A stretch of DNA of 64,000 bases from Adiantum capillus-veneris. Taxonomy: Eukaryota; Streptophyta; Polypodiopsida; Polypodiales; Pteridaceae. Below the pieces are notes generated by a model that ran no database searches, was not told the DNA's origin, and saw nothing but the letters and a program-made list of their open reading frames with translations. The number at the start of each line of letters is the position of its first letter. Positions within the stretch are counted from its first letter, which is position 1. Shown here one piece after another: positions 1 to 12,479 of this stretch. Where the stretch lies: contig CM043959.1 in assembly GCA_014529385.2 (NCBI GenBank), positions 88,433,529-88,497,528 on the forward strand, given 5' to 3'. A program made the translations under genes and the position numbers.

Positions 1-3000
1 AGAGACCCCTTGCTATCAAACTAACACTCAATCACAAACACCGATCTCTCGAGATAAAACTAATCTCAAGATCCCGATTTTATTTTTTAGCTTGAGAGTA
101 GTTTCTTTCGAGTCATATTCCCACACGCTTGTCTCTATGTCAAGCATACACATGCAAAAAGCTTAGTCAAGACATTGGGCTCCCAGCCCAGGGGTAAGGT
201 TCGAGTCACAAATGTGAGAGGGAGTGGACATCCCGTGATTAGGTACGGCATTCTAAGATTATTTTTTATCCTCACTAACCTTAACATCCAGAGATTAGTT
301 TTTACATATCCAAGGTCTCGATTGGATGAAGCACACCTTTGCAACTAGGATCGTAGAATCCCATGCCCAACACCCCATGGAAAGTAAAATTGGATCCCAT
401 GCTACTAGGTGGCCAATCTTAGTAGGTAACCAATCTCACTCAGATGGTTGAATCCCAAGATCTTTTTATTGAAGCCTAAGTTTGTGTGGCATTTTCTATT
501 TGGACTATAACTTTAGCACACTCCTCTCTAAGTCTAAAGGATGCAAAGTTAGAAAAACAGCAATAGAAATCTATAAGGATCTAAAGCCAAAACAGAACAA
601 GTCCCATAGCATTCACAATATCAAGAATAAGGTTGACTATCCATCTATCTATGTCCTGTCACTCTCTGTCTTTATTTTTCTCTTTGTTTATCTATCATAT
701 TTTTCTTGTTACAATACATGCCCATTTTATGTAGAAAACATGAACATGCTATATGAAAATGGGAAAGTATATTAAAACTAGGGCATCTCTTCCATCCTTC
801 ATGTATGTCTAAAACTCTAGATAAATTGACCTGTAACTTTGTGAGAGAAAAATGAATTCCTGTCTTTTGAAAGCATAGGGAGCCTTTCAAATCCTAAGGC
901 ATTAGTTGTAAAGTTTTTTTTTGGGATCAATCAAAGAGAGAAATAGTTGGTTGGCTAGAAGATGAAAAGGGATATATGGAGTTCTTATTCAGATCTTCCT
1001 TCACTTCTACTTGTGGGATAGGGTTGGTTGAGGGGAGGATGGCTTCTTGTGGGCTTTCCTGCTTAGGCAGTATTTGATAAGATGTCCAACGAATAAATCC
1101 TGGCTTTTTGTCCTTGGATTTTGTACTATGAACTTTCTAATATAATTGCATTGCCACTTCCATCGAGAAAAATACTCAGTTCCTACACCTTCTAGTGAGA
1201 GTCTTGCAAATCATAACACATGTCCATTCTCAACACAACAAGATTGAAAATTTACATAAAGATTGGAAACCTCAAGACAAAGTGCCATTTCATTAAAGAC
1301 GAAGAGATAATGTTGAGACATAAGCAAGGCGGAGCAATTAAAGCTTCAACATATACATTTTCTTTCACAAAAAAGAGGCTTGAAATCATGAATTCTTAAT
1401 AACAAAAGTTAGGGTTATGATGTTAGTGCATGCTAAGATGTAAGCAAGCAGGAATAGCCTTGTTTCCTTGATAGATTGTTGTCAAAAGAAAGAAAATTCA
1501 TTAGTGTCAAAGAAAAACATTAGAATCGAGCAAAACGTCACATTCAAGGGTAAAAATTTGGTGGATCAATAACCAAGAGGAGGAACAAAGCACACATGTG
1601 CAATGGGTTAAATCAATGCTTTCGTGTTCCAAGAGAAATCAATACACTTTTGTATTCAAGTTTTTTCTTGAAGTGTCTCAATATGATAAATTGTTCAAAA
1701 CGGTGTCATCACCAAACACTTTGAACAAACCTACATAGATCATTGACCATGGTAAGGACACATTTTGAACTTTATCGTACTATGCATCGATTTCTCTCTT
1801 CCTTTTACAAGCGAGAATGTAACATATCTTATATGTGCATGTGGCATAATTATGTGGATGAGTATGCCTCGTTTGGGCTTTGAATTAGCTAGGGCATAAA
1901 ACAATCACTCCACCAGGTGAAGAAAACTCAGTTGAATGCATGCCATGGAGGTGGTTCAACCAAGATCAATACCTTACACTATGTTTTCAACTATTATTTT
2001 GGGACTTTGAGTGGTACCTCAAGGCAACAATTTCATGGAAATATATTCCTAAGATGAACAATAAGGATGATAAAAAGGCAATGTTTCCATCATATCGTGC
2101 CTTAGGATCAATCACGTCTATGGGTGTCAATTCAATCATAGTGTAAATCGTGATGGATAGTCAGTTGATTACTTTTAACCTTTTCTGCATAGCTGACATG
2201 TTGTATAGGCTTGAATTGTAATATCTTGTATGTTCTCAAAGGATTTTTATACAATCACAACTATGCCAATGATGCTCAAATGTTTTTCACTTTGTCTCTT
2301 ATTAAGTGCAACCTTTACTTCGTCTAGGATCTTGAAATGCTCTCAATCCTCCCATGCAAAATAATGGAGGTTATGAGAAATACCCAATAGCAAAACATTC
2401 CACTAGAGGGTTTGTTCTATGTATTTTCTCGTCCTTAAATTCTTCTATAATCACGAATTTGAAATTTAAGCTCGTTTTATTGTGTCTTTTTTAGTTAACT
2501 CAAGGGATTGTTCATGTTGTGACCATACTAGGTACACAATGATGGATGGTCTAGAAAATATTGGCAAGACAGCCAATGGCATGGATCCAACATGATAATG
2601 ACATCTTTACCTTTGGTGATATACTAAAAAACATAGGGCTTCTTTCCAAGCTCAATGCTCTGCTACTAGACCTGCCTTCTTTAACTATGTGATAGCAATG
2701 GTAACTGCAACTCAATATTTCCAAGTACCAAAGCAAGAGGAGAAGATGCACAAGGAGGACCTTGAAAAGATTAAATAACAAATGAGAGAAAAGGAGGAAC
2801 AAAAATGAAGAAGGAGAATCAAAGGAGAGTCAAGAGGGATTAAGCAAAGGAGGACGGGGAGAAGACATTGAAAGAAGTGAAAAGCATAGGACTAGCAATA
2901 AAGCTTGGGTCAAGAGCGAGAAAGAAAGAATACAAAAGAACTGAAACAAATTAAGGTGTCAAAGTTAATGAGAAAGGGTTAGCATGAGTGAATAGGAGTT

Positions 3001-3500
3001 AGAATGTGAATAGAAATCTTCTTAATGCACATCACATGGTCTACATGGGTTTGAAAACTTCTTGTTGCAGATATCAGCCTTGTCTTTTGGTCAAGCAAGA
3101 ACCACCATCATATAATAAAGGAGTTGCATAGGCAACTTCCACAACCATCATGGTCAAGTCCTTACAATGGATTGCAATAAGATCACCCTTAAACGATTGG
3201 CCCATGAAGGAAAGTTCCATAGGCATGTAAGCATGGTGGTCTTCACAAGACAATGTCTTTCTTATACTCGAACCTATTCTAAATTGACACAATACAAACC
3301 ATTTCATTTAGCAGATTCCTGCTATGGTTACAGTACAATTAGAAGAGATCACGTTGCTCACTTCACCACATGCTGCACAAGACTTATGGATCCGGAGATA
3401 AAGTGAATGCATGGGTAGATCTCATAAGCATAACAACCAGAGGCAACCAAAGGGAAGTCAAAATCTCTTTACAACCTTCAATTCAAAGATCATCACATTG
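1..3500. other. Intergenic DNA without a recognisable gene
   Basis: I find no coding region with family features here. The open frames are short, AT-rich and without motifs. The region may include strongly decayed internal sequence of the old element that becomes recognisable from about 3,530, but I could not align it. A purine-rich stretch at about 2,740-2,990 has no convincing protein. Confidence 0.5.
158..220 (+). repeat. tRNA-like (SINE head?) segment
   Basis: A B-box-like GGTTCGAGTC at about 197-206 follows a 5-bp stem around a 7-nt loop, CTCCCAG (with U33 and anticodon CCC as in tRNA-Gly). A degenerate D-arm-like stretch lies upstream. The T-stem and acceptor stem do not close, so this is not a functional tRNA gene. 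A tRNA-derived SINE head or a decayed tRNA is possible; no poly(A)/poly(T) tail or target duplication was seen. Confidence 0.22.
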
Positions 3501-3529
3501 CTTAGAATAGGAAGCCTGACCAACAAATG

Positions 3530-5554
3530 CCAAGAAGAAAATTGCTTATACCTACATCTTGCACATCACAAATTTTTTCCATGCATTGACAGTGTATGCA
3601 TAATAGGGCTACATTACAAGGCCTACATAGGCACAATTTTAATTGCTCAAGCACATCACATACCCTTGACGATACCCTATCGTCAAGGAGAACTCTGAAT
3701 GGGGGGGGGGGGGGGAGGGGGGCATTCTGAATGTGGACCTAATATTATGAATATTAGAGGGAAATGTTTTGTGAGCTGTATTGAATTTTTGCGTTTGATT
3801 GTGATGATTTTTTGACAAAATTAAAAGTATATGCCCTCATAATAGCGTTTTAGGAGGAGTACGGGGACAAAAGCCATATATGAGCCCCTAGGGACTTGTT
3901 ATAGTGTTTTCTTTTTGTTGAGTTGATTTTTGGTTTTATATAGTTATTTTTTGAGATTTTCTTGAGAAAAACATGAAAAATATCCATAATCCAGGTGAAG
4001 AACAGACTGAAGAAGGTATAGGAAAATGATGAAACTTCACGAGGTATGCCTTGCAAGCCATATGCACAATGGATAATGTCAAAGGTAAGAAAAGAATGAT
4101 GATCAGTCTTCAAAACCAACATGAGGCCAAAAATGATTGAGGATGGTCATTAAACCCTAGGATGGACTACAAGGACAAAGAAAGTTGGTGATGTGACTAA
4201 ACAAAAGCACCCATCAAGTGTAAAGTTGCCTATTAGACACTTCATGCAACTACAAGGTCGTATACAGGAATTAGATCTTTATACTGTAAAGATTTTATCT
4301 TGTATGTGACTTAGTGAAGCCTAACAAACAAAAGGGACTAACCGTATTGACAAGAAAAAAAGGGATAGAAATGACAGTTTAGTCATCTTTTGTGATAGAT
4401 ATCTATAGGAGCAACTAGGGATCAAGCCAAATTTTGGTCATCATGATTGGTTCTACATGTGTTTGGTAGCCACAAACTGTTAGAGATGCCCATTAGCCAT
4501 TCTAGAGACTGAAATCCAAAAAGTTAGCTTGTAAAGCCAAATGCAAGTCCAAATCAAGCTAAACTTTGTCAAGAGGCTACAAATAGATAATAAAAGCTAA
4601 GGGTTAAAAAACAAGAAAAAAAAATCCCTAGCTAGCGAAAGATGCAATTTTTTCAAAGCTGAAGTGATGATAGTCACCAACATACCCTGTACATCATGTA
4701 TATGAGCTTTGGGAACAAATGGACAATGATAGCTCATAAATGGTCATCTATCGCGAATGATGTCGGATAAGGTCCTTTTGAAGCAAGTTACTAACTTGGG
4801 AAATTAACTGGGGTTTGTTAGGCTTTAATTAAGTCATGTATCAAGTAGAAGTAGTATAATGATTTACACATCACACAAAAGCTAACACTGGCAAACGAAA
4901 ATTTGATCACCTTGATGGAGGAACAAAGGAGTCACCCACGAAGAAGAGCAGACACAAATGGTAGACAAGCCAACCTTTGCAGGGTTACATATCTTGTCCT
5001 TATGAGGCGGATCGAATGCTGGTGAACCTCAAATCAAAAAAATTATCTCCCAGATTCGGCCCGTTAGATAGACTTTTTCCTAGAGTGCAACTTGGCCTAA
5101 AGAAGTTGAAGGTTTAGCAAATCAATTCCTACAAAATCCTTCCAAAGTTGTCATTGGTTCAAAAGGTTTGCAAGACAATCATTCAATTCTAAAGATTATA
5201 GAAGTTGTTTCTAAGAATGAGAAATACTGAGGATTGACAGATTTATTGGAGTGAGTGCTGGCTGGAGCTTTATCTATCCATGGTGATAAGAGTCAAATTG
5301 AATGAGATTGGGTTCTTTCTAAATTTAGATATGGCAATAGCCCTATAATGACAACAAGAGATGTTGCAGCTTGGGGTTTGGATGTGAAGGACATAAAGTT
5401 CATCATCAATTATAATTTTCATGGGTCATAGATCTTGTTGTGGTTTGACAAAAGTACAAGCAGTGGAGCACAAGACAACAAAGTGACAACAAAGGCCGCA
5501 CTGATATTGACAATCAGGTCATGTTGGGGATGACTTAAATTTGGAGGGAGGGAG
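3530..5554 (+). mobile_element. Decayed internal 3' part of a Gy-A-like Ty3/gypsy element
   Basis: The stretch 3,540-4,010 aligns by eye with 34,790-35,380 inside Gy-A. Both have the 'cttata...catgcattga...ggcctaca' segment, a G-rich purine run (3,702-3,721), the 'gagcccctaggga' block at about 3,880 and 'aatccag(g/a)tg' near the end. A terminal purine tract (5,540-5,554) precedes the LTR at 5,555. No reading frame survives. Only about 1.65 kb separates the 'gagcccctaggga' block from the terminal tract, against about 5.9 kb in Gy-A, so this copy lacks the large extra coding region of Gy-A, either by deletion or because it never had it. Confidence 0.6.
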
Positions 5555-6426
5555 TGTTGACCCATGGGTCAACAGCACGACATAACTCAATTTTCGTATC
5601 AAAGTCTTATTTCTTGAGAATTATGGAATGATGTGGATTGTGGTTAGAAAAATCATTTGTAATGAGTATCTATTCTAGTTGATTGATCCGTGGTGCAATT
5701 ATCATAATCAAGCTTTGAAGCTGCCTTAGTATATAAGGTACCTAGGTCATTTTGTAAGGAGGACTTTATCATTATCAAGTTATGAAGCTGCCGTCAACTG
5801 TGTGTGAGAGAGAAAGAGAGAGAGTGTGAGCGTCATCTTGGTGCTACTTCCCGCTCACTCGTTGCATTGGAGAATCGACTGCACCATCGTGGTAGGCTCG
5901 GTGAGAGCTACGCATCAACGCCAAGCATTCCACGCGGAACGGAGCATGCATGCTAACACATCTACGAGATATTTGTGTCCGTAAGTGTATAAAATGATGT
6001 CTCTTTTCTGTGTGCAAGTAGTCATAATAATTGTGGCGACATAAGCTACGCATAGGTACTCATAGATTTCAATTTCGGGCACTTCCAAAATTTTGCTCTG
6101 TCTTCATATACGTTTTTTGCAGATGGGTCTAGAGTGAGGGTTTTGAGTGTAGAGGCTTTGGGATAGGTGTATCCTAGTGAGGGGATGGTACTCCTTAAGT
6201 TTCGTATGATTCTGGTATGGTTTGGTGAGTTTTCTTCCGTTTGTGTGTATGTGGGTTGGGTGGTGAGAGCAGTGAGATTCCTGATTGTGGTTTAGTTGGC
6301 ATTCCAAAGTGTTGTATGCATGGGATGGTCTTAGCCTACAAGCTAAATAGATTGCCTCCATGCCCCTGTCGTGTCATCTGTGTCCTCGACTGACATTATG
6401 TTGATCTAGGTAGTGTTGCATGCACT
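5555..6426 (+). mobile_element. Diverged LTR of the Gy-A family
   Basis: It begins TGTTGACCC directly after a purine tract at about 5,540-5,554, like the Gy-A 3' LTR (TGTTGGAGC after GGAGGGGGGGAG). Downstream it keeps the same order of landmarks as the Gy-A LTRs: a short GA run (5,806-5,826), a 'caccatcg.ggtag...gagagctacgc' block (5,881-5,915), 'gtgtatcctagtgagggga' (about 6,168) and 'tggtctyagcct.caagcta' (about 6,327). The right end is uncertain; a weak PBS-like TGGCCCCCGC follows at about 6,438. It is old compared with the Gy-A LTR pair. Confidence 0.6.
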
Positions 6427-6611
6427 TTATAGGTGGCCCCCGCAACAAGAGTCTAGATTAACCGATCTAAATTAGCGACTAAGAGTTTAGATTAGCCAGT
6501 CTCAAACCAAGTCCATAGGAACTAAAGCAAGGGAATTAGTACTTTTGGCATACATCTCAATGTTAAGGCCGTTTTGGCTACAAACAACAGGTGCAAGGTC
6601 TAGAGGGCTTG

Positions 6612-6616
<5 letters not shown>

Positions 6617-6701
<85 letters not shown>
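6617..6701. repeat. (GA)n microsatellite
   Basis: A pure AG/GA dinucleotide run of about 85 bp. It lies just left of the R repeat copy 1. Confidence 0.95.
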
Positions 6702-6808
6702 CACATCACCCAGTAAAGGGAGACACACACATGAACGTCACTCTTTGCTGATACACTGGGTTCTGAGTCATCAATCACTTTCACATTTTTGACCCACCAT
6801 AAGTTTTT

Positions 6809-6812
<4 letters not shown>

Positions 6813-6845
<33 letters not shown>

Positions 6846-6858
6846 TGCGTGCGCACGT

Positions 6859-6932
<74 letters not shown>
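6813..6932. repeat. Compound (CT)n-(AC)n microsatellite in repeat R
   Basis: (CT)n at 6,813-6,843 is followed by a short GC-rich bridge and (AC)n at 6,860-6,932. A further (CT)n lies at 6,959-6,980. This is the position occupied by the PLE in the other R copy. Confidence 0.93.
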
Positions 6933-6935
<3 letters not shown>

Positions 6936-7281
6936 CACGATGAGGTAACAGAGTTGCTTTCTCTCTCTCTCTCTCTCTCTCATGCGCGTGCACACACACA
7001 CACATGCACGATGAGGTAATAGAGTTGCTTTCTTTATATCACACACACTATAATCAGTCCTTCATTTTGGGATCTAGACGTACTGTGTTGAGTAGCTTCC
7101 ATGATGCTACATCAATACACATGGAAGGCCAATGAGATGATCTCGCCTTCAAAATGTATTGAAGCATAACGAAAACATATCCCTAGCTATATGAAAGAAA
7201 ATTGGTTGAGAGCCCGTGCAGACACACACCTTCAACTTCTTTTGCGCCAATGAGCATGAAAAAGGAAACATCCTTATGTAG

Positions 7282-7301
7282 GTAGGTGCATCGGCACCTA
7301 C
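7282..7301. other. Perfect hairpin in repeat R
   Basis: Eight-base arms GTAGGTGC and GCACCTAC surround a 4-nt loop ATCG. The hairpin is kept in R copy 2 (21,208-21,229), where the arms are 9 bp, although the surrounding sequence has diverged. Confidence 0.7.
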
Positions 7302-8526
7302 TCAATATGTTTAACATTTGAACATGTTGCGGGCTCTATTATGTCTTTCAATGATAATCTACTGGTTTTTTTTGGAAAAATGGTCAAAATCAATGACAAA
7401 ATGCTGGCAATGTTCATGCTCAGCTAATAGTTAAGAAAATTTGTTTTATACATATCAATAGCTTTGGAATGATAGATTTGTCATCAGATTTACAAACCTC
7501 TCATCATCCATTAACCTAAAACACTTTAAAGATGCAAAAAATTGGCATGCTGCTTGGTCTGGGTTGCTGTCACATATGGGCAGGTAATTTTAAGACAAAC
7601 ATCCTTAGTGATTTTCACAAGATAATTGGGCATGTTTGTGTCCTTTGTGCTAGCGGGTCAAGCTGACGGTTTGTATTGAAATTTTTGGAAAGATGTAATA
7701 ACATCGAAAGGATCTATCGAACGAACAAATATTTGTACAATATAATGAGAAGATTACTTAAGAGTCAAGTAGGATAGTTTGCTAACCATTGCTATCAACC
7801 CCTCGTAGTTACCTAGCAGAAAACTATTTATTGATGCATCTTTTTGAAACATGTTACTATATAGCATGCATAAAACATTCACACTTGATGCAGCGCGAAC
7901 CGGAGGTTTGCCATTGAATAATAATTTGGAAATTTAGGAACTGTTTTATAATGATAATCTGCTGGCCTTTTTGAAGGATTGCTGGTCCGTTTTTGATGAC
8001 CAATGGATTAGATTGGTTGATCATTTGGAAGGCTATTCTTGGAAGCATATGTTTTTTTAAAGAATCTAACACATCTTTTTTGGCATAACAATGATGTTAA
8101 CCATAGCGAAGCTATGGTTTTTTGCGGTTGATGCCGACCCTTTTCACATTCATTGTGGCAGGATTATGACTATAACCTTATGGTTGTACCTGAATATACT
8201 CACATTAGTGAATTCAACACTATGATCTTCTCTTTAATGCTTTCCTTTTTGAGGAATAAAAGCATAACATTTGAAAGCAGGACTAATATTTTACACTGTA
8301 TTCACTCCAATGTTTCTTAAAGAGCCTTAATCCTCATGTGAGGGTCTCGGATGAGATGGCATTGTACTGGAATTTTGAAAATTGATCCATATTACAAAGG
8401 AGATGCTACTTGATTTTTTGGTAATTACAAAATACAAATAATTGACTCAATCTCTAAACTCAACAATGGATCTATCCTAGGTTGTTAGCTTTTATTGTAA
8501 TTCTTGACACTGATAACAAGGGGAGG

Positions 8527-8935
8527 GGGTTGTTGACACCTGTCTTCCCAATTTTTGCCAAGTACTGATGGACTTGCATTTTTTGGATGGTGGCAGGTAA
8601 AATGTTTCCTCCTTAGGATTATGATGACAACTGCAACAATAACAGATGATCACCCATTGTTGAGTTATTTGTATAATTGATTGATAGCCCTTGTATATGC
8701 TTCTCTGATAATTTCATATATTGACAAATAACATTGTATATGTCAATGTCTAGTCTATATGCCAATTGTAGTCTTATCTCTGTCAATTTTAAAGACTACT
8801 TCTTATCTAATGTAGACATAGTTCTTGGCTATTATATACACTTTGTCTCGTTTCTAGTCCCATTGTGTGGTTAAATAGTTTGTGAAATCAAACTATTGTT
8901 AGATAATCATTCTTAAACACACATACACACTTGTT
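8527..8935 (+). mobile_element. Possible purine tract and solo LTR remnant
   Basis: A purine run (AAGGGGAGGGGG, about 8,519-8,530) is followed by TTGTTGACACC, resembling a polypurine tract joined to an LTR start. A TATA-like 'attatatac' follows at about 8,830. No matching second LTR, PBS or coding region was found, so this could be chance. The rest of 8,450-9,490 shows nothing codable. Confidence 0.25.
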
Positions 8936-9000
8936 TCTAGCTAGCCTTTGGTCAGGTTAGCGCCATGCAATGAGACTAGACCTGTCATTTTTTTTTACTT

Positions 9001-9060
9001 GACCCACCTAATCCAAGAGGATGAGGTGGGTCCCAACTCATCCAAGAGGATGAGTTGGGA
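9001..9060. repeat. Tandem pair of hairpins
   Basis: 9,001-9,032 has arms gacccacct.atcc / ggat.aggtgggtc (one mismatch) around AAGA. 9,031-9,060 has perfect 13-bp arms tcccaactcatcc / ggatgagttggga around AAGA. The two overlap by two bases and share the centre 'atccaagaggat', so one looks derived from the other with both arms altered in a compensating way. Confidence 0.85.
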
Positions 9061-9650
9061 CCACGGCTCCTAATCTAGTCATGCACATATAGCATACAGT
9101 TCTTTTGTTAAACTATAGAGATAAACTATGCAGATATCTAGAAGCCGTTTTTGTATCATTGATTACTTCACAAGATACTAAAATAATATGTAAGCTTTTT
9201 TGCAGGATATTGGATGATTTCCATAAAGAAACACTAGAAACTATTGAACGTAAATAAATTCATCGATGATGAACAACAGGATAATGGACAATTTCTATAT
9301 ACAAACATAGGGAACTATTTTTGTGGACATGGATCAAGCTAGCTATGGTGTACAATGGTAAGAGATTTTCTATTACTCAGTAATTGACAAAGGATACTTA
9401 ATTATATGGTTTTTCTTATGAATGATGATGCTTATATATATGCCCTATCGGCACCACTTTACCGAATGGTAACCCTTCTACATACAATACCTCTTTGAAC
9501 GCTTCATACTGGTTACATGGAAGGTTTTGTCATACTACTAATGTTCAAATTTGGTTGGGGGTAGGTTTTCACATTGTGGGCCCTACCTCCCACCATGTGG
9601 ACCTTCTCCTAGGGATGGAGGAGGGCCACACACACACGCATGCGCGCGTG

Positions 9651-9658
9651 CACACACA

Positions 9659-9745
<87 letters not shown>

Positions 9746-9747
9746 AC
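9651..9747. repeat. (AC)n microsatellite
   Basis: Long (AC)n preceded by a CA/GCGC bridge (9,629-9,650). The right flank 'tcttgccttagta' matches the right flank of the (AC)n at 10,165. Confidence 0.93.
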
Positions 9748-10140
9748 TTCTTGCCTTAGTAAACCCTCGTATACATATGATCCCACGGTTATCCTGACGA
9801 CACAGCATAGTGATACCATTTGATCTCCTTATCCATTGAGACATTGTTAATCTATTGACTAGTGATATATATTGCAAAATAACCAAGCATTGGAAAGTAT
9901 CAAATCTGCCAAAAATTTCACATCTTTGGGAAATATGTGACAGATTGATGTCCTCCCATAGATATCATGACCCACTAAGGTGTAATCCTACAACTACCAC
10001 CTATGCCTGTGTAATGATTTAGACTATTTTTAACGCATTCTTGTCTTCACCTCAATGATGTGTATGTCTTGCATCTCTGAAAAATATTAATTGCTACTGT
10101 TATATGGTATCCATTGACGTATGTCATATGAGGTTTCATA

Positions 10141-10163
10141 TCTCTCTCTCTCTCTCTCTCTCG

Positions 10164-10254
<91 letters not shown>
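10141..10254. repeat. Compound (TC)n-(AC)n microsatellite
   Basis: (TC)n at 10,141-10,162 then (AC)n at 10,165-10,254. The right flank at 10,257-10,292 (tcttgccttagta.accct..gtatacat.tgatccc) repeats that at 9,748-9,784. Confidence 0.93.
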
Positions 10255-10258
<4 letters not shown>

Positions 10259-10648
10259 CTTGCCTTAGTAACCCTTTGTATACATCTGATCCCTTTGTAT
10301 GCATATAATGATGGATCTTGCAAATTTGAATTTTTTAAAAAAGAGGGGGATAATCTCTTTAGAATGAGCTAGGCTAATGGGCAGTCGAATAGCATTTAAA
10401 TGTATACGATGGTATCTGCACATGGCTTACTTAGTGTGTGTTTGTGGTTGTGATAAATAAAGACTTTATTAGGCACATGATAGATGACATTAAGAGGATG
10501 TGTGTACCTCTTATGGTGCATGCACCACACACACACTCGCACTCAAGATAAAATTGGATCTTATTTCTTTTTTCTCCACATCCTCACTTCGTAATCCCAT
10601 TTAGGAATGAAGCTTGACTTAGGAAGAGCGTGATCTATGTAGTTTGGT

Positions 10649-10810
<162 letters not shown>

Positions 10811-12479
10811 AAATGACATGAGTTCTTTCATTAGACAAAAAAGCTTGGTTGATAGTTATTTCGGGATCCCTTCATCTACATCTCTATTATGCCGCCCATT
10901 ACATGATCACACAAACAGCTATCACAGTAAAAGCATGTGTTTGGATGCTCAGCTAAAGGTAGTATATGAGTTGCCAAGGCTACCCCATACTCCCGAGTGC
11001 GGGGAGTACAGTTAAAATATCCTCTTAGTGGATGCCCTTAACTACGATACAAAAAAATCTTATGAGGAGGTAGGAACTGGGCTAGCAGGTATAACCGATA
11101 TGAAAAACCTTGCTTTATTGAATGCTGAATGTAATAATACTGTGGCCCTAGGCCCAGTGCCTCAGTAACCATCGCCAATCTGATATTGCTTCTGAAATGC
11201 TCACGACCCCAAAGTATCACACGCGTCACTCGGTCCTGATATGTCCACCACTTAGTTGGGAAACAGTTGTTCCTAACTGCGGAAATAGATGAAGTTCATA
11301 ATGGAATAACGTTGCTCTCTGAGTAGAGTCACTTGACTGATAAAGATGTGCAGTTGCTATGGTAAAAACCTGTTCTTGACTGTATGCCATAATATGTTTG
11401 ATACACCCGGGGAGCAAATTAGCTGGTGTTTCTTACTCCGAAAAAGTTACGCTGGACTCGGTTTTTGTAAAATAACACTTATTTTATAGACCCACATTGG
11501 TAAAAAATAGTAGAGACTACCTAATATTGATTAAACTCTCACCTGTAAAATCAGCACTTGAAAATCTTATCCTAGTGGATAGCTGTATGTCATGAGCCTA
11601 CTATAGGGTTTGTGGAAGTATATGTAAACTGTAGTGGATGATCATCCAATGCTAGATACAACAAATTGGACCGGATATCGATTATGGAATAGACTTCTAT
11701 TTGTTATCATGGGATGTGGTGGATAGTATGTCCAGTCCTTGCTTTTTACATTAAAACTATCTTTACATTTTTACATTGGATTAAAAAAAACTCTCTATAG
11801 TGGTTTTGGTATTCTCTACATTAATGGGTCGTGCCTCCTGCTTCACGCTACCGCCTGTACTGGGGTGGGGGTGTGCATCCGAATAGGGGAGCAGATGTTG
11901 CGTGATATGGCCTGTAAACTCCGGACCTTGGGCTGGGGGTAATCCCTGAGGATTTGCCCTTATTGGCGACCTCGATTTTAGGTGACATGTACAACTTGGT
12001 GTTGTGTCGTCTGCAGATGGGCGTCAACATGTATAAAGGACTCATAAGGTGGGTTCTCATACTCACTTAGCAGCGTGCTCTATTATCACCTCTCTGTGTG
12101 TGTCTGTTCAAAACTGTGTGAGTGAATATCTGCTGACTGCCGTGAGCTCAACAAGCCGAAAAAGGCTGAGAAGGTGATTGTGGAGGCTTCGTCGGCTCCT
12201 AATCTACAGGTTAACAACAGTGTGTTTTGTTCTCGAATCTGTTGCAAGGTTTTATAAGCCGGAATATGAGGCTTTGTTGAAAGTAACTTGTTTTTTTAGT
12301 AAAATGGTTTGTAAATAAACATTATTCAGTCTATCCTTTTATAAAAGAACTAGGTTCCTAAAAATGATCTCATTCTGGTTTATGGGAAGGATGGAAAGTA
12401 ACTCATATTGCTATGAATCACTTGGATTTTTTTGAGTCTCCATGACTAATGATGTTGGCTTTTTCCGTGATATAAGCGG

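Larger units (their letters stand above)
6755..8450 (+). repeat. Repeat R, copy 1 (uninterrupted paralogue)
   Basis: The left arm at about 6,757-6,815 (gagtcat..tcacttt.a.atttttga.ccaccata) matches 10,649-10,692. The right arm from about 6,935 and 7,005 to 8,430 matches 20,935-22,397 at high identity by eye. In this copy the two arms are joined only by (CT)n and (AC)n, with a short internal duplication of 'tgcacgatgaggtaa.agagttgcttt' at 6,933 and 7,004. In copy 2 the (AC)n is occupied by a Penelope-like element and the right arm is cut by Chr-B. No coding region was recognised. Confidence 0.8.

Noticed and set aside
158-220. A functional tRNA-Gly(CCC) gene
   Set aside because: The anticodon arm and B-box are good but acceptor and T stems do not pair.
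6578-7046. Open frames rich in VCVC, SLSL or ERER in microsatellites
   Set aside because: These are translations of (AC)n, (CT)n and (GA)n with no coding content; the same holds for all similar frames at 9.6, 10.1, 18.9, 20.8, 22.8, 48.3, 53.0 and 57.7 kb.
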